A stretch of DNA of 11,023 nt from Pyrinomonadaceae bacterium (GTDB lineage: Bacteria > Acidobacteriota > Blastocatellia > Pyrinomonadales > Pyrinomonadaceae): NCBI GenBank assembly GCA_013812565.1, contig JACCTF010000713.1, forward strand, positions 1-11,023, written 5' to 3'. Numbering within the stretch: position 1 is the first letter of the stretch; each line of letters begins with the position of its first letter. Under the pieces are notes generated by a model. It did not search any database. It saw nothing but the letters and a program-made list of their open reading frames with translations, and was not told the DNA's origin. Below are positions 1 to 7,225 of this stretch, piece after piece. The position numbers and the translations under genes are program-made.

Positions 1-1262
1 AGATCATACTTCGCGGCGAGAATGCGCCTAGTTGATTCCTCAATACGTCTCTCCGTTAATTTCCCGCTCTGCACCGCCTCGCGCAAACCGCGCACGCAGG
101 CGCCCGGATCAGCAGGCTTTATCAGCATGTCAGCTCCCGCTGCAACAGCACGCACTGCCGCTTCTTCCTGCGTGAAGTAGATCGTCAACCCGCTCATATC
201 GAGCGCGTCGGTCACGACCATGCCATCGAATCCGAGTTCGCGGCGCAGCAGTTTGCCGATCACCACGGGTGAGAGCGTCGCCGGAATGGTTGCTTGTTCA
301 ACCAACACTTCGTCGCCCTCTTGGTTATAGACAGGCCGGATGATCCTCTCAGCAGGCAGCCTCTTGATTTGCGTCCCATCAATCTGCGGCACGCTGATGT
401 GACTCGGCATAATCGCGCCCACTCCGGCCTTGATGCTCGCCTGAAACGGCACCAGTTCGATCTGATCAAAGCGCGCGCGTTCGTGATTGATGATTGGCAG
501 ACCCCGGTGCGAATCAACCGCCGTGTCGCCGTGACCGGGGAAATGTTTGGCGGTCGCAATCACGCCCTGTGCTTGTGCGCCTTCGATAAATGCAACGGCG
601 AAGCGCGCTACCTCTTGCGGGTCCTCGCCATATGAGCGCACGTTGATGACGGGGTTCTGGGCGTTGTTATTGACATCAACCGCCGGAGCAAAGATTTGTT
701 GGATGCCGAGCGCACGCGACTCGCGCGCGGTAATCGCGCCCTGACGACGGGCGTAGTCAGGGTTGCCGGTTGCACCGACGGCCATGTTCCAGGGAAAGTT
801 GATCGTGTCGTCGAAGCGCATCCCTGCGCCTGCTTCCAGATCGGCGGAGATGAGCAGCGGGCGTCGGGAGTGCTGTTGCATGCGATTGACGAGATGGACG
901 GATTCATAGACCGGCCCGCGAAACAGGGTAATGCCGCCGATGTGATTCTCCTCCACCTGCCGACGCAAGGCACGATAAGCATCGCTGTCTTGATGAAGAA
1001 ACGTCGCGTTGATGCCAACGGAGATAAGCTGCCCGATCTTTTCATCAAGCGACATCAGCGCAAGTTCCCGGTTAGCCCACCGCACAGCTTCCGGCGTTGG
1101 CCGACGCGGAAAAGGAGTGACGCGCATCGCCGCAGCTTTTGTTTGTTGTGAATTGGGCTGCCGTGTCTGTTGACCGCGCGCAACGTTCATCAGCACAGCG
1201 GCGTTGAGCACACATAGTAAAGTGAGAATGTGTATGAAACGATAAAAGCAAATTGATTTCAT
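1..1262 (-). CDS. Exported glycoside hydrolase family 3, NagZ-like beta-N-acetylglucosaminidase (partial, 3' end missing)
   Basis: Reading leftwards from ATG 1262-1260 gives 420 complete codons before the window edge. Residues 1-30 look like a signal peptide (K2, R8, then a hydrophobic stretch to about residue 26), so the enzyme should act outside the cytoplasm. The GH3 barrel follows: SLDEKIGQL near 71-79, KHFPGHGD at 239-246, the DSH triplet at 250-252, and VTDALDMSG at 350-358. In characterised NagZ enzymes the Asp-His pair of the DSH loop is the acid/base and the Asp of the (S/T)D motif is the nucleophile; the equivalents here are D250/H252 and D352. This supports removal of N-acetylglucosamine from peptidoglycan fragments. 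About 30 residues (295-325) between the barrel motifs look like an insertion relative to short cytoplasmic NagZ. The ATG overlaps the symporter stop as ATGA, which fixes the start and implies translational coupling. A C-terminal GH3 domain may follow outside the window. Family is near certain; exact substrate is inferred. Confidence 0.9.
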   Translation of the reverse strand, partial: MKSICFYRFIHILTLLCVLNAAVLMNVARGQQTRQPNSQQTKAAAMRVTPFPRRPTPEAVRWANRELALMSLDEKIGQLISVGINATFLHQDSDAYRALRRQVEENHIGGITLFRGPVYESVHLVNRMQQHSRRPLLISADLEAGAGMRFDDTINFPWNMAVGATGNPDYARRQGAITARESRALGIQQIFAPAVDVNNNAQNPVINVRSYGEDPQEVARFAVAFIEGAQAQGVIATAKHFPGHGDTAVDSHRGLPIINHERARFDQIELVPFQASIKAGVGAIMPSHISVPQIDGTQIKRLPAERIIRPVYNQEGDEVLVEQATIPATLSPVVIGKLLRRELGFDGMVVTDALDMSGLTIYFTQEEAAVRAVAAGADMLIKPADPGACVRGLREAVQSGKLTERRIEESTRRILAAKYD

Positions 1263-2821
1263 TTGATTGTTTCAGTTTTTACCCTCGGCAAAGTGTTATT
1301 CACCGTATCGTTGAACGCGAGTTCGTCACGTTGTTCCGGGGAAGCAGGCGCGAAGGCAAAACTTGCGAGCCATGCAACGGTAAAAGTTATAGCGCTTCCC
1401 ATCAGCGCATACCACGTCCAGGCAATCGGCGTCTGAAAGCGAATGAAAAGCATCACGGCGGTGCCGACAACCATGCCGATTAGCGCAGGCGGCTCGCTTG
1501 CGCGGCGCAGGAAAGTGCCGACCAAAAACACACCGAGCACCGGGCCGTTGATCAATGAAGCGATTGACAGCGCTTGATCCATCGCCGAACGATTTACGTT
1601 GCGAATGCCGAGCGCCACAGCAATCTGCACGGCGCCCCACACCAGGGTCAGCACGCGCGAAACATTTAAGTAGTGTTTGTCCGTCCGCGTTGCGGCAAAT
1701 GGTTTGTATAAATCATTCACGGCGGTTGCGGCAATCGAGTTGAGCGAAGATGACATCGCAGCGGCGAAGATCGCGGCAACCACCAAGCCCGCGAGACCAG
1801 ATGGCAGATGTTTGGTGATGAAGTCGGGAAACACTCGGTCACCACTCGCGAATGGAAAGGCTGCGCCGGGTGCGAGCGCGGCATAAGCAGGATCGGCATA
1901 CGGTTGGTAGAACGCGAACAGCAGTACGCCGATGATGAGGAAGCCGATGAACTGCGCGAGGACGATCACGCCGCTCGTGAGCAAGGCGGCGGCGGCACGA
2001 CGCGGGCGATCCGTGCAGAGATACCGCTGAACCATATACTGATCCGTTCCGTGCGTGCTCATTACTACAAAGCATCCGCCGATAAGCCCGGCCCAGAAGG
2101 TATAGGTTTTCGTTAAATCGAATGAGAAATCTAAAAAGTTGAACTTGTTGTACTGTGCTCCCAGAGCAAGCGCCTGGCCGAACCCCCCATCAATGGAGTT
2201 AACCAATACGACGGCCGCGGCGAGTGCGCCGAAGATGTAGATGCCGAGTTGCACGACTTCAACCCAGATCACCGCTTCCATGCCGCCGAAGTAAGTGAAG
2301 ATGATCATCACCACGCCGATCAGGATGATCGAAGCGATGACAACCTGGTCGGAGTTTGCCTGCGGTTGAAAGGCCGTATAGACCGCCGCGAGCACAATCG
2401 CCGTGAGCAGCAAACGCACGCCGTCGGCGATATTGCGCATGATCACAAACAGACTCGCGGCGAGCATCTTGATTCGCTGACCGAAGCGCCGGTCGAGCAG
2501 TTGATAAACCGTGAGCAGGTCGCCGCGAAAGTAGGACGGAATAAAGAGAAGCGAGATGACGATGCGACCTAGCAGATAGCCGAAGACGAGTTGCAGGAAT
2601 TGGAAGTTCCCATCGCGCGCGAAGGCGATGCCGGGCACCGAGATAAAGGAGATGGTTGAAGTTTCGGTCGCGACGATTGATGCGGCGATGGCCCACCACG
2701 GCACCGTGCGGTCGCCTAAGAAATAGTCGCGTGTCGTCTCCTGCCGACAGGCGAACCATGTGCCGATCAGCACAATGCCCGCGAGGTAAGCGACAATAAT
2801 GGCAAGGTCAAGTGCTTTCAT
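1259..2821 (-). CDS. Sodium:solute symporter (SSS family), probable amino-sugar importer
   Basis: This 520-residue, very hydrophobic protein has about 13 predicted membrane segments, the usual size and topology for the SSS/SLC5 family. Family landmarks are DYFLGDRTVPWWA at 32-44, an ATETSTISFI helix at 51-60, TDQYMVQRYL at 259-268 and AAAMSSSLNS at 353-362. The last corresponds to the TM8 region whose adjacent serines bind Na+ in vSGLT. It should couple Na+ entry to solute uptake across the inner membrane. Between MurQ/HAD upstream and a NagZ-like hydrolase downstream, the likely solute is MurNAc, GlcNAc or a related sugar; from memory, the Tannerella forsythia murTKQ cluster likewise pairs such a transporter with a MurNAc kinase and MurQ. 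The ATG has no clear Shine-Dalgarno sequence and lies 64 bp after the HAD stop. The C-terminal 25 residues are charged and cytosolic. Family is certain; substrate is inferred from context. Confidence 0.93.
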   Translation of the reverse strand: MKALDLAIIVAYLAGIVLIGTWFACRQETTRDYFLGDRTVPWWAIAASIVATETSTISFISVPGIAFARDGNFQFLQLVFGYLLGRIVISLLFIPSYFRGDLLTVYQLLDRRFGQRIKMLAASLFVIMRNIADGVRLLLTAIVLAAVYTAFQPQANSDQVVIASIILIGVVMIIFTYFGGMEAVIWVEVVQLGIYIFGALAAAVVLVNSIDGGFGQALALGAQYNKFNFLDFSFDLTKTYTFWAGLIGGCFVVMSTHGTDQYMVQRYLCTDRPRRAAAALLTSGVIVLAQFIGFLIIGVLLFAFYQPYADPAYAALAPGAAFPFASGDRVFPDFITKHLPSGLAGLVVAAIFAAAMSSSLNSIAATAVNDLYKPFAATRTDKHYLNVSRVLTLVWGAVQIAVALGIRNVNRSAMDQALSIASLINGPVLGVFLVGTFLRRASEPPALIGMVVGTAVMLFIRFQTPIAWTWYALMGSAITFTVAWLASFAFAPASPEQRDELAFNDTVNNTLPRVKTETIK

Positions 2822-2885
2822 AAAGGCGGAGGTTAGATGTCAGCTACCGGATGTCACTGCTGAACCGCATACTAACACCTGATCT

Positions 2886-3662
2886 TTAGCGTTTGACATC
2901 TGTCAGCAGTTCGCTGAGCGCGCGGATGCGTGGGACTTCGCTCTGTGGATACAGGTCAAGTGGGTCAAGCAGGATTGCCTGGAGGCCCGCAGCTTCAGCG
3001 CCGAGCACATCATGACCATATGAATCGCCGACGTAGACAGCTTCGTGCGGTGCGAGTTTGAATCGCTCAAGCGCGAGGTGAAAGATCGCTGCATCGGGCT
3101 TGCGATGACCGACGATGAAAGAGTCGATCAGAGTATCGAAGTGCATCTTGATCTCGACCATCTCCAACAACTCCTCCAATCTTCCGTCTTCCGTGTTAGA
3201 GATGACTGCGACTTTAAGTCCGGCCTGTTTTAGTTCGACGAGCACACGCGGGGCGTCGGGGTCGAGTTCACACCACAGATGGCGTTCGCTGTGCAAGGCA
3301 TCGACGCGATCGCTTAGACGACCGGCTGCACCAACTTCTATTCCCAGGGCCTCGTACATACGCGCGAACGTCCATCCGCGCTGCCGTGTGTACTCAGGAG
3401 CCGCCTGTTTATTTCGCAGGAACTGATCCACCACTTGAAATTCTTTATAGAGAGCTTGCCGCAACTCAGCGGAAGTGAAGCGGCGTCCCGACACTTCTTC
3501 GGCTACCAGTGCGAGCCGCTGCCAATCGGGATGCACCAGCGTTCCACCGGCATCGAAGAGCACGGCGCGCTTATCGCGCAAAGCCGGGTGCAGATGCTCG
3601 CTTATTATTGCGGATGATTCTTTATTAAGCGCGGCTGCTTTCTGCGACCCTTCCATGCTCAT
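2886..3662 (-). CDS. HAD-superfamily hydrolase (HAD-IA type) with atypical motif I
   Basis: The 258-residue protein has all four HAD motifs: motif I FDAGGTLV at 36-43 (nucleophile D37), motif II VISNTED at 153-159 (S155), motif III Lys in HRKPD (K188) and motif IV VGDSYGHD at 211-218 (D213, D218). Residues 45-130 form the helical C1 cap. The residue two after the nucleophile, the Asp acid/base in classical phosphatases (DxD), is Gly39. Haloacid dehalogenases (DAYGT) and REG-2-like proteins (DAVGT) also lack that Asp, so sugar-phosphate phosphatase activity cannot be assumed. The start ATG shares one base with the MurQ stop (TGATG), with no Shine-Dalgarno sequence, pointing to re-initiation; ATG codon 3 is an alternative. 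Co-expression with murQ suggests a role in amino-sugar phosphate or lactate metabolism. In Pseudomonas the HAD enzyme MupP dephosphorylates MurNAc-6-phosphate, but that is an analogy only. Confidence 0.88.
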   Translation of the reverse strand: MSMEGSQKAAALNKESSAIISEHLHPALRDKRAVLFDAGGTLVHPDWQRLALVAEEVSGRRFTSAELRQALYKEFQVVDQFLRNKQAAPEYTRQRGWTFARMYEALGIEVGAAGRLSDRVDALHSERHLWCELDPDAPRVLVELKQAGLKVAVISNTEDGRLEELLEMVEIKMHFDTLIDSFIVGHRKPDAAIFHLALERFKLAPHEAVYVGDSYGHDVLGAEAAGLQAILLDPLDLYPQSEVPRIRALSELLTDVKR

Positions 3663-4600
3663 CAGTTTTGTGGCTCATGTGATTTCGAACTTCCGAGAAG
3701 GTGTGCAATGGCTCGCGGCACAACGCCTTTTGCTTCTGCCAACGCTGCTTCCGCTTCGCGCGCCGAGCAGCCTGTGCGATTAATGACAAGCGCCCTGCGG
3801 AGATCACCGCCCGCCGCTTCGAGGGCAACGCGTGCCGCGTTTTCATCAAGGTTTGTTTCTTGGCTGAGAATGCGGATGGCGCGCGCTTGCAACTTTGTGT
3901 TGCGCGGCAGAAGGTTCGACATGCGGTTGCCGGAAGTATAGCCGAGCCGGATCATCGTCGCGGTCGAGAGCATGTTGAGCACCAACTTCTGTGCAGTGCC
4001 CGCCTTCAGGCGCGTCGATCCGGCGATCACTTCCGGCCCAACCACGGGCACAATTGCCACTTCCGCCGCATGCGTTATTTCCGAATCCGGCGCACAGGTT
4101 ACAGCCGCCGTAAACGCGCCGCCTGTGCGCGCATATTCCACGGCTCCAATTGTGTAAGGCGTGCGACCGGAAGCGGCGATCCCGACCACGGCATCGCCAC
4201 CCGTCACCCCACGTTTCTCAAGGTCACGTGCTCCCGCCTCGCGATCATCCTCTGAAGCTTCGACCGCTCGAAAGCAAGCATCGTAGCCGCCTGCAATTAC
4301 CCCCTGCACCAAGTTCGGCGGGACGCCAAAAGTCGGCGGACACTCCGACGCATCCAGCACGCCGAGGCGACCCGAAGTTCCCGTGCCGATGTAGAAGAGC
4401 CGCCCTCCATCCCGCAAGCGTTCGAAGATCTTATCAACCGCGGCGGCGATGTTCGGCAGCACCAGCCGGACTGCTTCAGCCACGCGCTGATCCTCTTCAT
4501 TCATTAACTGCACAATTCCAGCAGTCGGCAACTGATCGATCTGCGCCGTGCGCGGGTTCTCCTGCTCTGTGATGGATGGCGACTCAATCTCTTTTTTCAT
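3662..4600 (-). CDS. murQ: N-acetylmuramic acid 6-phosphate etherase MurQ
   Basis: MurQ cleaves the lactyl ether of MurNAc-6-phosphate in the cytoplasm, giving GlcNAc-6-phosphate and D-lactate, and so feeds peptidoglycan sugar into the GlcNAc pathway. The 312-residue length is typical. Signatures in order: TEQENPRTAQIDQLPT at 11-26, the SIS-type sugar phosphate loop IGTGTSGRLGVLDASECPPT at 71-90, IAGGYDACFRAVEASEDD at 102-119, and GIAASGRTPYT at 140-150. E86 (in SECPPT) and E117 (in SED) match the two catalytic glutamates of the E. coli enzyme (E83, E114) with a constant offset of three. The C-terminal part (about 240-303) is the helical domain normal for the family. ATG 4600-4598 is the natural start, matching the family's N-terminus, though no Shine-Dalgarno sequence is visible. 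It overlaps the HAD gene by one base and lies 230 bp after the kinase gene, a gap holding a long hairpin. Identification is essentially certain. Confidence 0.97.
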   Translation of the reverse strand: MKKEIESPSITEQENPRTAQIDQLPTAGIVQLMNEEDQRVAEAVRLVLPNIAAAVDKIFERLRDGGRLFYIGTGTSGRLGVLDASECPPTFGVPPNLVQGVIAGGYDACFRAVEASEDDREAGARDLEKRGVTGGDAVVGIAASGRTPYTIGAVEYARTGGAFTAAVTCAPDSEITHAAEVAIVPVVGPEVIAGSTRLKAGTAQKLVLNMLSTATMIRLGYTSGNRMSNLLPRNTKLQARAIRILSQETNLDENAARVALEAAGGDLRRALVINRTGCSAREAEAALAEAKGVVPRAIAHLLGSSKSHEPQN

Positions 4601-4712
4601 TGGGAACGAATTCTCTACTCAACGTGTTCTTGATAGCAAGTAATGGACGGTCAGTGATATTTAAGCGACTCAGCTATGCAAACTTTCTCTCACCGCACAG
4701 GCACAGCGATTA

Positions 4713-4782
4713 CACAGAGGAGCACAGAGAAAATTCTATAAATCTCTGTGCTCCTCTGTGGCTCGGCTCCGTGTCCCTGTGG
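4713..4782. repeat. Extragenic hairpin repeat with TCTGTG core, between the kinase and murQ
   Basis: A perfect 18-bp inverted repeat, CACAGAGGAGCACAGAGA at 4713-4730 and its exact complement at 4743-4760, encloses a 12-base AT-rich loop. To its right the same TCTGTG theme continues in degenerate form, for example CTCCTCTGTGG at 4751-4761 and TCCCTGTGG at 4774-4782. There is no T-run after the stem on either strand, so it is not a standard intrinsic terminator. It looks like a dispersed REP-type element that can fold in the kinase-murQ transcript. The rest of the 4601-4830 gap shows nothing else that I can name. Confidence 0.75.
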
Positions 4783-4830
4783 TGAGGTTCGAGTTCTGTA
4801 ACACACAACCTTTATCGGAAGCACACCAGT

Positions 4831-5817
4831 TTAAACGGCAACAGCTAACCGGTGCAGATGTTCATGCGCCATACGTGCCGCAGCAACCGCGGGCGACATC
4901 ACAGGCGGAGCTAAGAAAGACTTTGGAGCGACACGCTCCACCTCTGTGCGCAAGGTATCGAGCACCAGGTCGCCCGCGGCAAACACGCCGCCCACATAAG
5001 CTACCTGAAATCGTTCGCGCTCCATCCGCAACCTATGAATCACGGCCGCCGCCGCCATGCCCAGTTCGCGTCCAGCTTCGGCAATGATCCCGCGCGCAAC
5101 TTTATCTCTACTTTTGGCTGCCTCGATAACACAGCGACCAAAGCCGGCTATTCGTTCGTTGGTCATGCTCGGCGCGTAGACGGCCGTCGCAAGGTCGTCG
5201 GCCGAATCGATATTAAAGCATCCGCGCACGGCCTCGGTCAGTGAAGTCGCCGACCCACGCCCATCCGCCGCCTGCGCCACCGCTTGCAGGCCGCGTCGCG
5301 CAATCCACCAACCGCTCCCCTCGTCGCCTGCTACCGGCCCCCAACCACCCGCCGATGCATATTTGCCGCGTACGTTCTTCCCGCGACAAACTGATCCGGT
5401 GCCCGCGATTATTACTACACCCGGTTTGCCATCCGTTGCGCCGTAAAGCGCGATGTCGGCATCAGTCACCAGTTCGAGCGAAGCAAGCCCGAGACCTGCG
5501 AGCGCCTCGCGCATTCGCTGGCGCACATCCTCGCGCCGCACTCCGGCTAAGCCGATCTCGGCCGCGAGAATACTTGAGCGCTCGACACCGGCCACGATGC
5601 ACGCGCGATCAAACGCTTCCCGAACTGCGGCAGCGGCATTGCTGATTCCAACGCGCAGCGGGTTTGAAGGTCCGGCCATGCCTTCACCCAAAACTCGGTG
5701 CGTCTGATCGGCGATGACGGCGCGCGTCTTAGTGCCTCCACCATCCACGCCCAAGGTTAATTTTTGCTCTTGAACTTGCGAGATACGCTTTGTTGCGTTT
5801 GACTTCGGCTTCGTCAT
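4831..5817 (-). CDS. BadF/BadG/BcrA/BcrD-type kinase, probable N-acetylmuramate/N-acetylglucosamine kinase
   Basis: The 328-residue protein has the ASKHA sugar-kinase layout of eukaryotic GlcNAc kinase and bacterial MurK. The phosphate-1 loop is VDGGGTKT at 24-31, a GPSNP sugar-binding turn lies at 49-53, the catalytic Asp is in VTDADIALYGA (D119) at 117-127, phosphate-2 is IIAGTGS at 136-142, GGWGPVAGDEGSGWWIA lies at 157-173, and the adenosine-side VGGVFAAGD at 275-283. It should use ATP to phosphorylate the 6-hydroxyl of an N-acetylhexosamine in the cytoplasm. MurQ immediately downstream in the transcription direction makes MurNAc a favoured substrate; MurK of Clostridium acetobutylicum is reported to accept both MurNAc and GlcNAc. 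The N-terminus carries about 20 basic or polar residues before the first strand, but no later start codon fits, so ATG 5817-5815 is kept. It is the first gene of the leftward set and is divergent from the LysR gene. The 2-hydroxyacyl-CoA dehydratase activator branch is unlikely because the protein lacks its Cys ligands. Confidence 0.9.
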   Translation of the reverse strand: MTKPKSNATKRISQVQEQKLTLGVDGGGTKTRAVIADQTHRVLGEGMAGPSNPLRVGISNAAAAVREAFDRACIVAGVERSSILAAEIGLAGVRREDVRQRMREALAGLGLASLELVTDADIALYGATDGKPGVVIIAGTGSVCRGKNVRGKYASAGGWGPVAGDEGSGWWIARRGLQAVAQAADGRGSATSLTEAVRGCFNIDSADDLATAVYAPSMTNERIAGFGRCVIEAAKSRDKVARGIIAEAGRELGMAAAAVIHRLRMERERFQVAYVGGVFAAGDLVLDTLRTEVERVAPKSFLAPPVMSPAVAAARMAHEHLHRLAVAV

Positions 5818-5858
5818 TCCGGTTTGCTGCTACGAGCGGCGACATCAGGCGGCGATTA

Positions 5859-5870
5859 CTGAAATTTCAG
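5859..5870. promoter_or_regulatory. Perfect 12-bp palindrome, possible operator
   Basis: CTGAAATTTCAG reads identically on both strands. It lies 42 bp upstream of the kinase start and just downstream of a TACAAT hexamer on the minus strand (5879-5874), that is, where transcription of the leftward operon would begin if that hexamer is used. A bound protein here would block initiation. Which protein binds, if any, cannot be told from the sequence. Confidence 0.4.
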
Positions 5871-5873
5871 ATT

Positions 5874-5902
5874 ATTGTAGAAGGGCTTGACTCATAACGG
5901 AA
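5874..5902 (-). promoter_or_regulatory. Possible promoter of the amino-sugar operon
   Basis: On the minus strand a good -10 hexamer TACAAT (5879-5874) is preceded at 17 bp by TTCCGT (5902-5897), or at 18 bp by TTTCCG; both are poor -35 matches. A weak -35 suits a promoter needing an activator such as the neighbouring LysR protein. No other convincing promoter is seen between the two divergent genes for the leftward direction. Confidence 0.35.
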
Positions 5903-5939
5903 ACTAAAAGATTTTATTGTTATGATAAACATCAATGAT
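5893..5939. promoter_or_regulatory. Palindrome cluster in the divergent intergenic region, candidate LysR binding sites
   Basis: Three symmetric elements lie close together: CATAAC (5893-5898) paired with GTTATG (5919-5924) across 20 bases, TTATgATAA (5920-5928) and ATCAaTGAT (5931-5939), the last two being 9-base palindromes with a free central base. LysR-type proteins usually bind AT-rich dyads (T-N11-A) just upstream of their own gene and act on the divergent operon; placement 15-60 bp before the LysR start fits. The exact operator is not determined. Confidence 0.45.
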
Positions 5940-5953
5940 ACCGGAGCGGACAA

Positions 5954-6898
5954 GTGGAAATTCGTCAACTAAAAGCATTCGTCGCAATTGCCGAAGCGCA
6001 TACCTTTACGGCAGCAGCCGAGCGTGTGCATATCACGCAGGCGGCCATCAGCATGCAGATTCGGCAGCTCGAAGAAGAAATCGGCGCGCGCCTCTTTGTG
6101 CGCACACCGCGCCGCGTGGTTCTCACCGAAGCCGGAGAAGCGCTGCTTGAACGCGCGCGTCGTATTCTGCGTGAGCACGATGCGGCGCTTTCCGAAATGG
6201 CGGGGCTGGCTGGTGCTGAACACGGGCGACTGCGTCTCGGTAGCGCCTCGGCAGCCGTCACGACAGATTACCTGCCGCAGGTGCTCAAGGAGCTATACGC
6301 GCGCCACCCACAAGCAGAAATATCGGTCGTCTCAGGAACCAGCGCCGCGTTGGTGCGACGGATTCTGGCCGGTGAATTGGATGTGGCTTTCGTTTCACTG
6401 CCGGTCGAAGCGCGCGGCATCCAGACCGAGGTATTGGAAACCGACGAACTCTTTGCGATTGGCAGCCGACATCATCCGCTGGCAAAGCAGCGCGTCGTTA
6501 GTGCGTTTATGCTCGCCGGGGAGCGACTGATTCTGGGCGAGCGTGGGGGCAACACGCGCCGTCTGATTGATCAATTTTTTGCCGAGGCAGGAGTGCGTCC
6601 GAAAGTGATCATGGAACTGAACCGTTTGGCGGCGATCAAGCGCATGGTGGAAGCGGGCTTAGGCGTCGGCATCGTTCCGACGAAATCAGTGCGCGACGAA
6701 GTGGCTCAGAAGAAACTCGCCGCATGGTGGATCGAAGGCGCGCGGATCAATTGGGAACTCGGCTTCGCACGCTTAACCGGCGGCTATGATTCACCGATCA
6801 TTCAAACTTTCCTGCGCCTCTGCCGCACTCATTTCACGACAGTCATTACCGAAGCTGCTGCGGCGCCAAGCCGAAAACCGAAATCGCAGCGGAAATAA
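5954..6898 (+). CDS. LysR-family transcriptional regulator
   Basis: This 314-residue protein has the standard LysR plan. Residues 1-60 are the winged helix-turn-helix (MEIRQLKAFVAIAEAHTFTA, then AAERVHITQAAISMQIRQLE), followed by a linker helix to about residue 90 and a two-lobed effector-binding domain at about 91-297 (YLPQVLKELYARHP, GELDVAFVSLP, MVEAGLGVGIVP). The C-terminal tail is short and basic (RKPKSQRK). Translation begins at GTG 5954 with GGAG at 5943-5946 as ribosome binding site; the ATG at 5935 is out of frame. It is divergent from the kinase-murQ-HAD-symporter-GH3 set with 136 bp between the genes, the usual arrangement for a LysR regulator of that operon, with a pathway sugar phosphate as plausible inducer. 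In better known bacteria MurNAc genes are controlled by the RpiR-type MurR, so a LysR link would be different. Family is certain; target and ligand are inferred. Confidence 0.93.
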   Translation: MEIRQLKAFVAIAEAHTFTAAAERVHITQAAISMQIRQLEEEIGARLFVRTPRRVVLTEAGEALLERARRILREHDAALSEMAGLAGAEHGRLRLGSASAAVTTDYLPQVLKELYARHPQAEISVVSGTSAALVRRILAGELDVAFVSLPVEARGIQTEVLETDELFAIGSRHHPLAKQRVVSAFMLAGERLILGERGGNTRRLIDQFFAEAGVRPKVIMELNRLAAIKRMVEAGLGVGIVPTKSVRDEVAQKKLAAWWIEGARINWELGFARLTGGYDSPIIQTFLRLCRTHFTTVITEAAAAPSRKPKSQRK

Positions 6899-7004
6899 GC
6901 CTGCCGTATAGGTCAGTGAGCAAGCCGTCAAGGAGTTGTGTCACTGGTGCAAAGAGCCTCCAAGCGCGGCCTCAAACCTCGCTTATAATTAACACAAATT
7001 TCTG

Positions 7005-7032
7005 TTGACAACGCACATCGATAGGGTTTAGT
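7005..7032 (+). promoter_or_regulatory. Promoter-like sequence in the non-coding region
   Basis: A consensus -35 TTGACA (7005-7010) and a fair -10 TTTAGT (7027-7032) are 16 bp apart. A transcript from about 7040 would run into the mini-ORF at 7129 and the hairpin series toward the protease gene. An isolated TATAAT at 6984-6989 lacks a matching -35. Confidence 0.45.
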
Positions 7033-7128
7033 GTGCCCACCGAATCGTTACCAGTACCCCTCGCTTGCCCCACCATTGTCACTGCTAATTGCTTTGCTTA
7101 CCACCAGGCAACAGTAAGGAATTCAAAG

Positions 7129-7212
7129 ATGCGTTGTTCCACCTTGCGCCGGCTTCTTTTGCGAAACAGCTCGGTGCTGTCCGGGCGGCGTGGTGTGCAT
7201 AGATTACTTTAG
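7129..7212 (+). CDS. Putative 27-residue leader peptide, rich in Leu and Arg
   Basis: ATG 7129 is preceded by TAAGGA at 7115-7120, a well-placed ribosome binding site. The frame encodes 27 residues starting MRCSTLRRLLLRNSS and ending HRLL, then TAG. Seven are Leu and seven Arg. It lies about 90 bases after the promoter-like sequence, and its stop codon is 14 bases before the hairpin at 7226. Position and composition resemble attenuator leader peptides, but an ORF this short can occur by chance and I know no homologue. Confidence 0.3.
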   Translation: MRCSTLRRLLLRNSSVLSGRRGVHRLL

Positions 7213-7225
7213 GACGCTAAAAGGA

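Noticed and set aside
4786..4800. GGTTCGAG resembling a tRNA T-loop
   Set aside because: No acceptor, D or anticodon stem can be built around it, and it belongs to the repeat's flank.
5935..6150. ATG at 5935 as an upstream start for the LysR gene
   Set aside because: It is out of frame with the helix-turn-helix; GTG 5954 gives the complete family N-terminus and has a ribosome binding site.
6914..6946. CAGTGA/TCACTG inverted repeat as a LysR terminator
   Set aside because: Only 6 bp of stem with a 21-base loop and no T-run.
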